This document shows, in pieces, positions 7,574 to 15,866 of a stretch of DNA of 64,000 bases. The number at the start of each line of letters is the position of its first letter. The first letter of the stretch is position 1. A model generated the notes under the pieces. The model made no database searches. It saw only the letters and a list, made by a program, of their open reading frames with translations, and had not been told where the DNA came from. Source of the DNA: Brucella anthropi_A (GTDB taxonomy: Bacteria > Pseudomonadota > Alphaproteobacteria > Rhizobiales > Rhizobiaceae). Location: positions 1-64,000 of the forward strand of contig NZ_LQBD01000038.1 in assembly GCF_046630315.1 (NCBI RefSeq), in the 5' to 3' direction. The position numbers and the translations under genes were made by a program.

Positions 7574-9486
7574 TTGCGATACCGATCCCCCACCCAACCG
7601 TCTGATGTGACCGGAAGGCCACCAGCCCAGACAGGCGGGGTGTTCATGATTGCGGCCATGCCGGATGCATCTTCATTTTCGTTGATGAGTTCGTCGTGCA
7701 CAGACATAACGAGGCCCGGAATTTGAGCCTCAATGTTCACGGTGGCTTCGGCTTGCACGTCACGGGCTACGGCTTGCGTCCAGTTCTCAACCAGCTTTCC
7801 GCCATAGGTCCGCAGCCGTTCCCATTTGCGGCTGTACTGGTTGACGCCCATGTAGGTGATTTCAGGACCATATTTGCCCTGTTCAAGACGCGCATTGCGA
7901 TAGACCAGATACCGACCTGAAGGCAGTTGAACCAACAGATGACCGCGCGTGCGGCCCACGTCCGACACGCCAACAACGATCTGTCGGCCTTTCGGGCCGA
8001 TAGCCATTTTCCTGCCCGGATTGCGGATCGCCCAGACGCAAGCTTCTTGCGCTGTCTTCCAGTAACTAACGATAGCAGGGTTGTTCTGACGCCAGACTGT
8101 GACAGCATCCAGAGCTTCATCGGCTGAAAGATAGAGCCGGTACGTTCGAGCCGTGTCCTGAAACTTCGACCAGCCCATGCCAAAGCCGCAGGCCAACACA
8201 AGCACTTTGCCCAGTTGCCTGTCGTTCGATCCCATCTTCTGCGCGGTATAGACATACACATCCTCGCCGCGTGCGAAGACATCCAGAATGTCATCCTGCC
8301 CAGACAGCCAAGCCACTACGCGGGCTTCAATCTGGGACAAATCCTGCTGAAAGAATTTCTTGCCGGGAGCTGCGGCGAAACAACCGCGAATGATTGATGC
8401 AACCGCGTCCAGCGGATTGATGAACAAGCCGACTTCATCCGGCGTGGCATCCGCCAACACCATGTCTATGATTTCACTGACGCGCTTAGTCGTGGGACGT
8501 GGAAGGTTCTGCACCTGCACAAGACGGCCAGCCCAACGGCCCGTCCGGTTCGCTCCATAGTATTGAAGGAGTCCACGAACGCGCCCGTCTGCGCAGACAC
8601 ATGTCAGCATGGCATTCAGCTTGGATGTCGAGCTTTTCGCTGACGCCTGCCGCAGTTCCAGCACTTCACGGGCGACCGGCGTCAACGTGCCGGAAAGCGC
8701 TTCCTCGACCGCCTCTTTGGTCAGGGATGTGACGTGCGGGTTGTTCTCTTGCACAAATGCCAGAATGCGCGCTGTCTGCGTGCATGCCGTAGCTCTGCCG
8801 TTCGTGAGCTGGTTCATGCGCTTGTCCAGCTCGGTCTTCTCCCAGTCGGTGAAAGCCTTGAGCTTGTTGACCAGACGCATGTCGAGCATGACGCCACGCA
8901 TGTTGATTGTCATGTCGGCTTCCCAGACACGTTGCTCTGCGTCTGGAAGATCGGGAATAGTCGCAGCGATAGCGCGTTCGGTGTCTACGTCATTCTCGCA
9001 GTACCGATAAAGGCCCGGCAAAAGCGAGGGATCGTCTTCGTGCCACCATGTGCCGCCCTGTCGAGGCTTGCAGAGTTTCTGCATGAGCTTATGACCGGCG
9101 CTGTCTTTCTGGACACGCGCGCCGCTGGCCTGTGCAGCCATATCGAGCGAGAGTGGCAGGCCCCAGTAAGCTGCCGCAGCCATCGTGTCTCGCATCTGTG
9201 AAATGAAAAGCTTCGGCCAACCAAACCGGGGCGCACAAATCCGCGTCCAGATTGCCAGCTCGAACATTGCATTCCAGGCGTGAACCTCGCCGCCGACTTT
9301 GACATGCTGACGAATTCTGTCTGGAAGCGGTTGGCCCTCTATCCAGATGTCGGTCGGCTCATTGTTGAACGCCCACGCCATGCAGAAAACCCCAGTGGAG
9401 GGGTCTTCCGCATAACGCCAAGCACCTGTCTTTTTCAGGTCGGCGGTGCTTCTCGTCTCGAAATCGATATAGAGCCGATCAGCCAT
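7570..9486 (-). CDS. Family A (Pol I-like) DNA polymerase
   Basis: 638 aa. The N-terminus carries a DEDD 3'-5' exonuclease signature (YIDFETRS). The polymerase core has motif A (DLSQIEARV), a motif B region with VLACGFGMG, and motif C (VHDE, near residue 604). It lacks the 5'-nuclease domain of bacterial Pol I, as usual for phage polymerases. It should be the phage replicase, read from the same operon as the prim-pol helicase and the ssDNA-binding protein. Confidence 0.93.
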   Translation of the reverse strand: MADRLYIDFETRSTADLKKTGAWRYAEDPSTGVFCMAWAFNNEPTDIWIEGQPLPDRIRQHVKVGGEVHAWNAMFELAIWTRICAPRFGWPKLFISQMRDTMAAAAYWGLPLSLDMAAQASGARVQKDSAGHKLMQKLCKPRQGGTWWHEDDPSLLPGLYRYCENDVDTERAIAATIPDLPDAEQRVWEADMTINMRGVMLDMRLVNKLKAFTDWEKTELDKRMNQLTNGRATACTQTARILAFVQENNPHVTSLTKEAVEEALSGTLTPVAREVLELRQASAKSSTSKLNAMLTCVCADGRVRGLLQYYGANRTGRWAGRLVQVQNLPRPTTKRVSEIIDMVLADATPDEVGLFINPLDAVASIIRGCFAAAPGKKFFQQDLSQIEARVVAWLSGQDDILDVFARGEDVYVYTAQKMGSNDRQLGKVLVLACGFGMGWSKFQDTARTYRLYLSADEALDAVTVWRQNNPAIVSYWKTAQEACVWAIRNPGRKMAIGPKGRQIVVGVSDVGRTRGHLLVQLPSGRYLVYRNARLEQGKYGPEITYMGVNQYSRKWERLRTYGGKLVENWTQAVARDVQAEATVNIEAQIPGLVMSVHDELINENEDASGMAAIMNTPPVWAGGLPVTSDGWVGDRYRK

Positions 9487-10036
9487 GTTTCTTGCCGATC
9501 TGGCGCATCAAGACATCGATGTTCTCATAAAGATCATCGAAAGAGCCGCCGTTATAGAGCGTGAAATCGGCCAGTTCCTGCATGTTTCCCATTTCAGAAA
9601 CATGCTCGCTGGACACACCGCGCAATTCCGCAGGGCGGTCAACGTAGACAACATAACCGCCCAGTTCGTGGATCGCTTTCACCTCGTTGGGAAAGCGCGT
9701 GCCTTCCTCCACGACCGAAAAACCGTCAGCCACATGCTGTTGAGCGCGAGCCGCCCAGTGCCGTGTCCACAGATCAGGATGGATCAGCCCCCGGCCCCAC
9801 TCGGTGCCAAGCGTTTGCATAGCGTGTCTGGGTGTCTTGCCGCCGAGAACAGCCGCAGGTGTGTTCTTCAGAGTGCCTTCAAGTTGTTCGTCAGAAAGGC
9901 CAAACACCCGCAGCATGTCTTTCAAAGGCTTGCTGAAAGGCTCACGCTCGAAGCCGTATAACTCGACCAGCCGGGAAGCGACTTCTGTCTTGCCGGAACG
10001 CATAGGTCCGGCCAGTCCGATAATGACAGGAGACAT
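9479..10036 (-). CDS. Phage deoxynucleoside monophosphate kinase
   Basis: 185 aa. The P-loop GPMRSGKT is at about residues 10-17 and is followed by FSKPLKDMLR, typical of phage dNMP kinases. RFPNEVKAI matches the mid-domain signature in this family. It would phosphorylate dNMPs to raise dNTP supply during replication, matching the dCMP deaminase at the other end of the phage. Its end overlaps the polymerase start by 8 nt, consistent with coupled translation. Confidence 0.85.
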   Translation of the reverse strand: MSPVIIGLAGPMRSGKTEVASRLVELYGFEREPFSKPLKDMLRVFGLSDEQLEGTLKNTPAAVLGGKTPRHAMQTLGTEWGRGLIHPDLWTRHWAARAQQHVADGFSVVEEGTRFPNEVKAIHELGGYVVYVDRPAELRGVSSEHVSEMGNMQELADFTLYNGGSFDDLYENIDVLMRQIGKKHG

Positions 10037-10048
10037 GGTGCGCTCCCG

Positions 10049-10225
10049 TCAAAACGGTGTTTGATCGTAGAAACGAATGATCCAACTCGCGACATGCATC
10101 GCGAGATTGAACACCCAGACAATCGCGATAATCGCCCAAAACCGCGAACGAGTGCGGCGATATGCGTATAGCGAAAAGGTCAGGAACAGCAGTGAAAGCA
10201 GGGTGAGGATAATATCTAAAACCAT
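10049..10225 (-). CDS. Small two-helix membrane protein
   Basis: 58 aa, too short for many gene finders. It has two hydrophobic stretches (ILTLLSLLFLTFSLYAY and FWAIIAIVWVFNLAMHVA) separated by a basic turn (RRTRSRF). It fits the 12-nt-spaced operon order between the kinase gene and the next small gene. Function unknown; a membrane-localising or superinfection-exclusion role is possible. The ORF is real by position and hydrophobicity but has no recognised family. Confidence 0.5.
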   Translation of the reverse strand: MVLDIILTLLSLLFLTFSLYAYRRTRSRFWAIIAIVWVFNLAMHVASWIIRFYDQTPF

Positions 10226-10226
10226 G

Positions 10227-10436
10227 TCACAGCCCCCTGCCTGCGTTGAGGGTTTCGACTACGACCGAAAGTGTCTGCGAGACATCAAAGCCGAAGTCTT
10301 TCGTGTAGCCGATGAAGGTTGAGCCGTGGGCCGTCTGGCGAACGAATGTCACCTTCTTTGGATCGACCGCGACCAGCCTTTCAGGCTTGGTGTTGTCGAT
10401 GTTGTATTGCGTAAAAGTCTTGAGCAGCGAGGCCAT
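10227..10436 (-). CDS. Small operon protein of unknown function
   Basis: 69 aa from ATG 10436, which has AGGAAAC 6 nt upstream; the longer frame to 10484 lacks a ribosome site. The sequence alternates predicted beta strands (VDPKKVTFVR, GSTFIGYTKDFGFDV) and a final helix, resembling a FlbD/SH3-like small fold. It lies between the membrane protein and the DUF2815 gene in the replication operon. No function can be assigned. Confidence 0.5.
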   Translation of the reverse strand: MASLLKTFTQYNIDNTKPERLVAVDPKKVTFVRQTAHGSTFIGYTKDFGFDVSQTLSVVVETLNAGRGL

Positions 10437-10543
10437 CTTTAAGTTTCCTGTATTGTTGAAGATGGACCGGCCCCCGTGAAACAAGGAAAACGGGGGCCGG
10501 TAGCCGCACGCCGAAAGGATGAAAAGCGTGCAGCGTGTGGCGA

Positions 10544-11107
10544 TCAGAACGGGAAATCGCTGTCGCTATTGTTTGATGTGTCTGTCACATAAGCCGACAC
10601 ATCAGCATCACCAAACGCCTTGTGCGCAGCCGTGCGACCATCAAGGCGAGGCATGTCAAACTTGCCGATCTGGACGTTCTCAAGGCCAAAAGCCACGCCC
10701 TTGTTACCGGAGTTGTCATAGGCAAACGGCTTCACGCTGGCGCGTGCAAGCTGACCGGCCCAGATGTCGTTGGGATCAAGAATGTCTTCACGCGAAGGGC
10801 CAACGAGTCCCGGCGCTGTCTTCGTCCAGGCGTTGATGAAGATGTAGCCTTCTTCATATCCCGCATAGTCCTTTTCCGCTGCATCACGGAACGGGCTGCG
10901 AAGGTTGGATGGCATCTTGTTACCCCACTTTTCGCGGGCGCACTGCATGACGGCATCCTTCAGAATTTTGAACTCGTTGGAAGCCTGCGCCTGCTGATCG
11001 AAGACCAGCGTCAACGAATAGCGAGGGTCCGCACCTTCTGCCGGTGGACGCGGCGTGAACAGGTTCGGGAACGAAAGAATGCCGAAAGGCGTAATCAAAG
11101 CAGTCAT
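10544..11107 (-). CDS. DUF2815 single-stranded DNA-binding protein
   Basis: 187 aa with the DUF2815 pattern at the N-terminus (LFTPRPPAEG, YSLTLVFDQ) and GYEEGYIFINAW in the middle. The last residues, DSDFPF, copy the acidic/aromatic tail of SSB that docks partner proteins. DUF2815 proteins are predicted OB-fold ssDNA-binding proteins in phage replication modules. Here it is beside a DUF2800 nuclease-like protein and upstream of the polymerase, the usual arrangement. The start has AGGAGA 6 nt upstream. Confidence 0.85.
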   Translation of the reverse strand: MTALITPFGILSFPNLFTPRPPAEGADPRYSLTLVFDQQAQASNEFKILKDAVMQCAREKWGNKMPSNLRSPFRDAAEKDYAGYEEGYIFINAWTKTAPGLVGPSREDILDPNDIWAGQLARASVKPFAYDNSGNKGVAFGLENVQIGKFDMPRLDGRTAAHKAFGDADVSAYVTDTSNNSDSDFPF

Positions 11108-11153
11108 GTGATCTTCTCCTAGTGTCTTGTCGTCCGGTGACTGCCGGGGTTTT

Positions 11154-12362
11154 CTACAGGTCTACATCTTCAAAGGTCGCCTGCGGGCCTGTAACTGCCG
11201 CAGGGCGACTGTCTGCGTCCGGGGCGAGCGTCGTCCCAGAGCTTTCAGCGGTGATGAATTGATCGAGGCCGATGTCAGAGAGCTTGCGCTTGTCGCGCTT
11301 CAAGATCATTTCGACTTGCGCGGGTGTCTTGATTTGTGGCGGCGTGTAAAAATCGTCGGTGACAATGTGATTAGCTTCAATGATTGTGCTTACAGCTTCT
11401 TCATCGGTCCATTTGCGGGTTGCCCGCTTCGGCACCAGTTTCCAGCCGTCGATCTTGTGGCCTTTCTCAATGGCTTCAGACACAACAGCGCGAACCTGAG
11501 ACACCCACGAAGAAATCAGTTCGGCTTGTTCGAGGATCGCGCCCAGTTCTTCGAGCGGGATAAGGTTCGGGTTGGGTGGCGTTGCAGACACATCGTCAAA
11601 CTGGGTGCGAGCAACCGTAAGCGCTTGCTTGCGAAGTGCCGGACATTGACCAGCGTGCGGACACCAGCGGCAATGCTGTCCTGTTTGATATGTTGTGTCT
11701 CCTGCAATAACCGACATTACCGCAGGCATAAGCACCGTGTCGGCCCAAACGAACAAATCAATCGTCGGGATCGTCCACGAACGCACCGGCCCATCCTTGT
11801 GCGGCGCACGGGGTTGCACGACTGTCATAGTGATGAACTTCGGCAAGACGTAACCCTGCTGCAAGGCATGCAAGACACCACCAAGACCATAATACATGAA
11901 CTGCGTGTTGCCTTCCGCTTCCACGGGAACCCCCACGCCATGTTTGTAATCAACAACATGAAGGGTAGCACCGCAAAGCGCTAGGAAGTCGGAAGTACCA
12001 AACAAAGGAGTCGGGCATTTCTTGCCCTCCCGCTCCCAGAGAGCAGACAGCGAAACACCTTGTTCGATGTAGTAAACCCCGTATGGCAACCCTCGCACAT
12101 GATCGAGATAAACTTGCACGGCGTCAGCCATTTCGGGGGTCACTTTGAACCCCTGAAAATCCAGACCAATGTAAAGGTCCGCGTCTTTACCTTCACGCAG
12201 ACAGGTTTCAGCCAGGTCGTGCGCAGCCGTTCCTTCGGCAGCGTAGACACTACCCCGGCGTTGGGGTGCATCGGGGTGCATGGATAGCTCCCCCGACTTC
12301 GTGCAATTCAGCCAGATGTGTGAACCGCTGGCTGAAAGTATGGCGTGCGCACGCTCGCTCAT
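11154..12362 (-). CDS. DUF2800 protein, RecB/Cas4-like nuclease fold
   Basis: 402 aa. HVVDYKHG near residue 138 gives the D...YK core of PD-(D/E)xK nucleases, and a later CRWCPHAGQC cluster resembles the Fe-S-binding cysteines of RecB/Cas4/AddB nucleases (three cysteines are seen). DUF2800 proteins travel with DUF2815 ssDNA-binding proteins in phages and are thought to resect ends for recombination. It follows the 168-aa gene by only 3 bp. Nuclease activity is inferred from the motifs. Confidence 0.8.
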   Translation of the reverse strand: MSERAHAILSASGSHIWLNCTKSGELSMHPDAPQRRGSVYAAEGTAAHDLAETCLREGKDADLYIGLDFQGFKVTPEMADAVQVYLDHVRGLPYGVYYIEQGVSLSALWEREGKKCPTPLFGTSDFLALCGATLHVVDYKHGVGVPVEAEGNTQFMYYGLGGVLHALQQGYVLPKFITMTVVQPRAPHKDGPVRSWTIPTIDLFVWADTVLMPAVMSVIAGDTTYQTGQHCRWCPHAGQCPALRKQALTVARTQFDDVSATPPNPNLIPLEELGAILEQAELISSWVSQVRAVVSEAIEKGHKIDGWKLVPKRATRKWTDEEAVSTIIEANHIVTDDFYTPPQIKTPAQVEMILKRDKRKLSDIGLDQFITAESSGTTLAPDADSRPAAVTGPQATFEDVDL

Positions 12363-12365
12363 GGC

Positions 12366-12872
12366 TCAACCCTGCTGGTCCTGAAGTTCCTTGACTTTCT
12401 GATAGAACGCCAAGCCGTCCGTTTCGGCGTCGATGTCGCGGAAGGTCTTCACGTTGAAGTCCTTCAGAAGCGCCATCACGGCGTCCTTCGCCTTGCCCGA
12501 ATAAAGCTTCATGGCAATATCCATGGCTTCGTCGTAGGCTTTCTGCGGCGTCAGTTCGTCAACTTTCTTTTCGTCCTGCGGTTGTGGCAGCGCATCGGTC
12601 GGATCGCCGGTTTCTTCGACAGCCGCAGCTTCTTCCTTCTTCGGGGCGCGCTTGCCCTTCGGCTTGTCTTCTGACACGACAGGCTGGCCGTTCGTCACAG
12701 GAGAGACACCGCGGGACATAAGCTCTGCCAGCAATTCGTCGTCGGTGTAGCTTGCCAGACCCTTCGGCTGGTGCGCGGGATGTGCGTCACCCATAAAGCC
12801 TAGAGACATGGCATACAGTTGATCGCCCAGTTCATGAACGGTTTCACCGACTACTTTCAGGTTGAGTTCCAT
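12366..12872 (-). CDS. Hypothetical replication-operon protein with a charged linker
   Basis: 168 aa: an N-terminal part (residues 1-60), a lysine/glutamate/alanine-rich linker (about 65-110) and a C-terminal helical part with KAYDEAMDIAMKLYSGKAKD. AAGGATT lies upstream of ATG 12872. Position between the SNF2 helicase and the DUF2800 nuclease suggests an adaptor in recombination or replication. No family recognised. Confidence 0.6.
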   Translation of the reverse strand: MELNLKVVGETVHELGDQLYAMSLGFMGDAHPAHQPKGLASYTDDELLAELMSRGVSPVTNGQPVVSEDKPKGKRAPKKEEAAAVEETGDPTDALPQPQDEKKVDELTPQKAYDEAMDIAMKLYSGKAKDAVMALLKDFNVKTFRDIDAETDGLAFYQKVKELQDQQG

Positions 12873-12889
12873 CGTTACAATCCTTTCTT

Positions 12890-14299
12890 CTAACCGAAAA
12901 ACTCTGCCAATTCTTGGGTTTTGCGGGCAATAACTCGCATAACCAGATCGTCTGCTGTATTGGTCGCGGAAATGAGCCGAGCCAAGACAGGCTTTGTTTG
13001 CCCAATACGCGAAGCACGCTTCGCGGCTTGGAAATTATCTTTAGGCACCCAAGACGGCTCCCCCAGAATTACTTGGTTAGAAGCAGTCAAAGTCAGCCCC
13101 TCGCGGCAAACGGTCGTTTGCCCGATGAAAATTCTCGTGTCCGGGTCGTTCTGAAACTGGTCAGCCAACCCGGCCCTAATATGCAGTGGGGTTTTCCCGT
13201 GGAGGATAACTTTCCTATAGTTCTTCAAATGTTCCGCAATTTTGTCAATAGCGTCGGTGTGGTGTAGGAAGATTATCCGCTTTTCCACAGGGTTATCCAT
13301 CAACTCGTTGTCAACGAGTTCTGCGATGCTTTCCGCCTTCAGAGTCCCGATCAGCCGTCTTTGCGTTGAAAGCGCGACAAGATCGCTGGACAAAGCTTCA
13401 AGTATTTCGTCTTCCGTCTCACAGTCCTTGACCAGCTCGGAAATTTTCTTGTTGGTTTCCGCAAGCAGCCGCTTCGCCTGTTCCGACTTCGGTTTCAGAT
13501 CTATGGGGTGCTCGACAAAGCGAAGTGGCGGCAGCTCCTTCAAGACATCCTGCGACCGACGCGCCAAAAAGTACGGCCCGATCAGCTTGCGCAGTTGCGG
13601 CAGGTTCTTGGAACCGACGATGACGCGCATTCTTCTCGCGCCAAACTTGCGTTCCTCAACCTCGCAATATTCATCTTCAAATTCCCGCTGTGTCTTCACC
13701 TTCCCATCTGATTTTGTAATCAGATGCGGCAGCAAGGCGCGCAAATGCGGGTACAGATCGCCAGCATGATTCACCAGGAGCGTTCCAGAAACCGGCCACC
13801 AATGGACCTTCGCAGACACCGGGTTGTTCTTGCGCAGCTCGCCGTAAATCGACTTGGTGCGGTTCGATCCCATGGACTTGAGCGAGTGGGCTTCATCGAT
13901 AATGACGACATCCCATTTCGTGTCGATGGCGAACCGCGCCCAGACATTGGTCGCCACGCGGCGGATGTTGTCGCGCTGCGAAAACTTGTCGATGTTGATT
14001 ATGCAGATCAGCGGGCCGGTTCTTGGCACCGTGTTCTTAAACGCGACATCGGCCCGAACGATCTTAGGCAACGGGACGTCAGTTTCTGTCTTCCACCACG
14101 TCTTGAATTCGCGCTCCCAGTTAACGAGCAGGATCGACGGGCAGATAACGAGAATTCGATCAGCGCCCGCTTTCGCCGCAGCCGTGATCGCCTGCGCGGT
14201 CTTGCCAAGTCCCGGTTCGTCTCCCAGAATTTTTGCGAAGTCGTCAGACAGGAAATCCCGGCCTGTTTCCTGATAATTTTTCAGAGCGAGATTGCTCAT
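12890..14299 (-). CDS. SNF2-family (SF2) DNA helicase/translocase
   Basis: 469 aa. Motif I is DEPGLGKT (near 29-36), motif II is IIDEAH, and the C-terminal helicase domain ends with ASRIGQTKPV, the SNF2 motif VI. It is compact, with no accessory nuclease domain. Such helicases in phage replication modules are thought to remodel replication or recombination intermediates. Its start overlaps the preceding 74-aa gene by 4 nt. Confidence 0.88.
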   Translation of the reverse strand: MSNLALKNYQETGRDFLSDDFAKILGDEPGLGKTAQAITAAAKAGADRILVICPSILLVNWEREFKTWWKTETDVPLPKIVRADVAFKNTVPRTGPLICIINIDKFSQRDNIRRVATNVWARFAIDTKWDVVIIDEAHSLKSMGSNRTKSIYGELRKNNPVSAKVHWWPVSGTLLVNHAGDLYPHLRALLPHLITKSDGKVKTQREFEDEYCEVEERKFGARRMRVIVGSKNLPQLRKLIGPYFLARRSQDVLKELPPLRFVEHPIDLKPKSEQAKRLLAETNKKISELVKDCETEDEILEALSSDLVALSTQRRLIGTLKAESIAELVDNELMDNPVEKRIIFLHHTDAIDKIAEHLKNYRKVILHGKTPLHIRAGLADQFQNDPDTRIFIGQTTVCREGLTLTASNQVILGEPSWVPKDNFQAAKRASRIGQTKPVLARLISATNTADDLVMRVIARKTQELAEFFG

Positions 14300-14520
14300 T
14301 GCCCGCCCTCCGAAGCTGGTGCAGAGGGGCGGTCGCCCTCTGATGGAGCTAATTCCAGTCCCATATCTGTAGCGGCAGGTGCGGGTGCGCCCTCCAACGC
14401 CTGTTCACGCGCTGCGGTCGATGTCCGATCTTTCACAGCCACTTGCACGGGGAAGCCGGGCAGCGCTGAAACTGCCGCTTTCACGGCTTCTTCCGGTAGG
14501 GTGGTCTTAGTGTTCATCAT
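14296..14520 (-). CDS. Small hypothetical protein upstream of the helicase
   Basis: 74 aa with a short helical N-terminus and an alanine/proline-rich tail that is probably disordered. It overlaps both neighbours (4 nt with the helicase, 14 nt with the DnaA-like gene), as expected in a compact early operon. ATG 14520 or 14517 could start it. No function seen. Confidence 0.45.
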   Translation of the reverse strand: MMNTKTTLPEEAVKAAVSALPGFPVQVAVKDRTSTAAREQALEGAPAPAATDMGLELAPSEGDRPSAPASEGGQ

Positions 14521-14740
14521 GCGCCCCTCGCTTGTTTATGGCGGCGTGAACCGTCGCAGCGCTGCGGTTGATCGCTTTCCCGATCATGTGCAGCGACATG
14601 CCTAGTTCTTCCTTGGCTCGAACGCAGAATTCATGTCGGGCTTGGACAAGCGCAGACACCCGCGAAGTACCTTTGATGCCGTCAATGCTGACCGCATGTC
14701 TGACGGCCACATCGAACAGGAGCAGATCGACCTTGTTCAT
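14507..14740 (-). CDS. DnaA domain IV-like DNA-binding protein
   Basis: 77 aa from ATG 14740, which overlaps the resolvase stop. SRVSALVQARHEFCVRAKEE followed by SLHMIGKAINRSAATVHAAI has the helix spacing and the 'R..i..AR' and 'TV..Ai' positions of the DNA-binding domain IV of DnaA, without an ATPase domain. It may recognise DnaA-box-like sites in the phage origin, or compete with host DnaA. The match is by eye and could instead be a related helix-turn-helix. Confidence 0.6.
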   Translation of the reverse strand: MNKVDLLLFDVAVRHAVSIDGIKGTSRVSALVQARHEFCVRAKEELGMSLHMIGKAINRSAATVHAAINKRGAHDEH

Positions 14741-15225
14741 TTCGACGGCCCCATGTCTTTTGTGTAGGCCACGTAAGCCAACAATGCCGCATCCGCTCGA
14801 CCGTGATCTTTCTTGCGAGCAAACAAGTTGGCTTCGCGAGGAAACAGCTCGACCGCCTTCTGGCGCGAAGCGTCCTTGTCCTTGCCGGACAAGCCCATGA
14901 TGTTTTTCCATTTGGCGGGCTGGATGAAGACAGTCGGAATGTTCTTCGCTGCGATGATGCCGCGCGCCACCCCGAAAGCAGTTCCAAACTTGAACGCAGA
15001 CGACGAACCGTCTGTCGGCATAGAATGCACGTCTTCGATGATCGCAAAATCGATGTCGCCCAGTGCCTCTATGTGACGAGCCAGAAGCCCGTCCATCAAG
15101 ACGCTGCGGCCATTCGCACCTGCTTTTGCCACGGGCATGTCAAAGGCACGCAGAGACATGAAAACCGTGTCCAACAGGACAATGGCCCCCGACAAGCCGG
15201 GATCGACACCAAGAATACGAGCCAT
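14737..15225 (-). CDS. RuvC-like Holliday junction resolvase
   Basis: 162 aa from ATG 15225 (AAGGGG 8 nt upstream is better placed than for the GTG at 15231). RNase H-like fold: first Asp in ILGVDPGLSGA, Glu in AIIEDVHS, and the C-terminal HGRADAALLA with His/Asp catalytic positions. FKFGTAFGVARGI is typical of phage and bacterial RuvC relatives. It should cut branched DNA before packaging or during recombination. Confidence 0.85.
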   Translation of the reverse strand: MARILGVDPGLSGAIVLLDTVFMSLRAFDMPVAKAGANGRSVLMDGLLARHIEALGDIDFAIIEDVHSMPTDGSSSAFKFGTAFGVARGIIAAKNIPTVFIQPAKWKNIMGLSGKDKDASRQKAVELFPREANLFARKKDHGRADAALLAYVAYTKDMGPSK

Positions 15226-15236
15226 ATCCACGCCCC

Positions 15237-15470
15237 TTACACGTGAGCGCGGACAGCCGCGTCTTTCGCTTCGAGCAGCTTGCGCAGTGCGACGGTACGT
15301 TCCGGGTTGCGCGGCGTTGTCTCGATGATGTGCCGGGCCAGATCGCAGAAAGGTTTCGAGCGGGGGCGCAAAACTTCCGGAAGATGCGCGTAGTGAAAGT
15401 AGCGCAGGATGTGGTCTTCGCGGAGCTGTTCTTCAGTGAATTCAGTTGGGGCGGGATGAATGCCAGACAT
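15237..15470 (-). CDS. Acb2-like candidate cyclic-nucleotide sponge (anti-CBASS)
   Basis: 77 aa from ATG 15470, with AAAGGA 7 nt upstream. The core HILRYFHYAHLP then SKPFCDLA and a C-terminal ALRKLLEAKDAAVRA match, from memory, the small helical phage family to which Acb2 belongs; Acb2 forms hexamers that bind cyclic di- and trinucleotides and block CBASS. Tyr24 and Lys39 are 15 residues apart, the spacing of the ligand-contacting Tyr11/Lys26 reported for Acb2. It is the second gene of the early operon, as expected for an anti-defence gene. Without a structural check the call stays provisional. Confidence 0.6.
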   Translation of the reverse strand: MSGIHPAPTEFTEEQLREDHILRYFHYAHLPEVLRPRSKPFCDLARHIIETTPRNPERTVALRKLLEAKDAAVRAHV

Positions 15471-15483
15471 CGTGTCTATCCTT

Positions 15484-15729
15484 TCAGGCCGTTTCAAGCT
15501 TGGTCAGCAGATCGCTGATATGATCCGTGGGAATGTGTGGCGCGAGAGTCGCAGCGGCGCGCACAAGCGGCAGGTGCCAGCGTGCGGCGACTGTCCCGCG
15601 ATGCCTCCAAATGCGGATACTTCCGGCGCTTGGTGGCCGATACCCCAACCGCGCGATTGCTGAATTGATCGTCCTGGGATCGCCCAGTGCGTCCAGCAGT
15701 TCGGGAATGTTGTTCGGTAGCGTGTCCAT
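15484..15729 (-). CDS. Cro-like repressor, first gene of the leftward early operon
   Basis: 81 aa from ATG 15729. INSAIARLGYRPPSAGSIRIW is a Cro/YdaS-like helix-turn-helix, and WHLPLVRAAATLAPH follows. It is divergent from the CI-like gene at 15867, the classical genetic-switch layout. An in-frame ATG at 15756 would lie within the predicted promoter, so 15729 is preferred, although its ribosome site is weak. It probably turns down the early operon and repressor transcription. Confidence 0.7.
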   Translation of the reverse strand: MDTLPNNIPELLDALGDPRTINSAIARLGYRPPSAGSIRIWRHRGTVAARWHLPLVRAAATLAPHIPTDHISDLLTKLETA

Positions 15730-15746
15730 GTGTGCCGTGCATGTTT

Positions 15747-15770
15747 TGTTAACCATCACAACAAGACATA
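15747..15770 (-). promoter_or_regulatory. Promoter/operator of the leftward early operon (copy 1 of a 24-bp repeat)
   Basis: On the - strand TTGGCT, 17 bp and GTTAAC make a plausible promoter. The 24-bp sequence here is the reverse complement of 17735-17758 with 21 of 24 positions identical. A CAACAAGA/TCTTGTTG inverted pair (15759-15766 and 15798-15805) overlaps it. CI or Cro is the likely ligand. Confidence 0.6.
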
Positions 15771-15866
15771 AGCCAACACGTTTCTGTGCGCAACATTTCT
15801 TGTTGAAACGAATACAACCCTCATGTTACAAACTGAAACACGAACAAACACAGACAGGACACCGAA

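Noticed and set aside
7353..7622. N-terminal extension of the primase to 7622
   Set aside because: The extra 90 residues read like the wrong frame of the small gene at 7349-7573 and the polymerase end; ATG 7352 begins the recognisable prim-pol domain.
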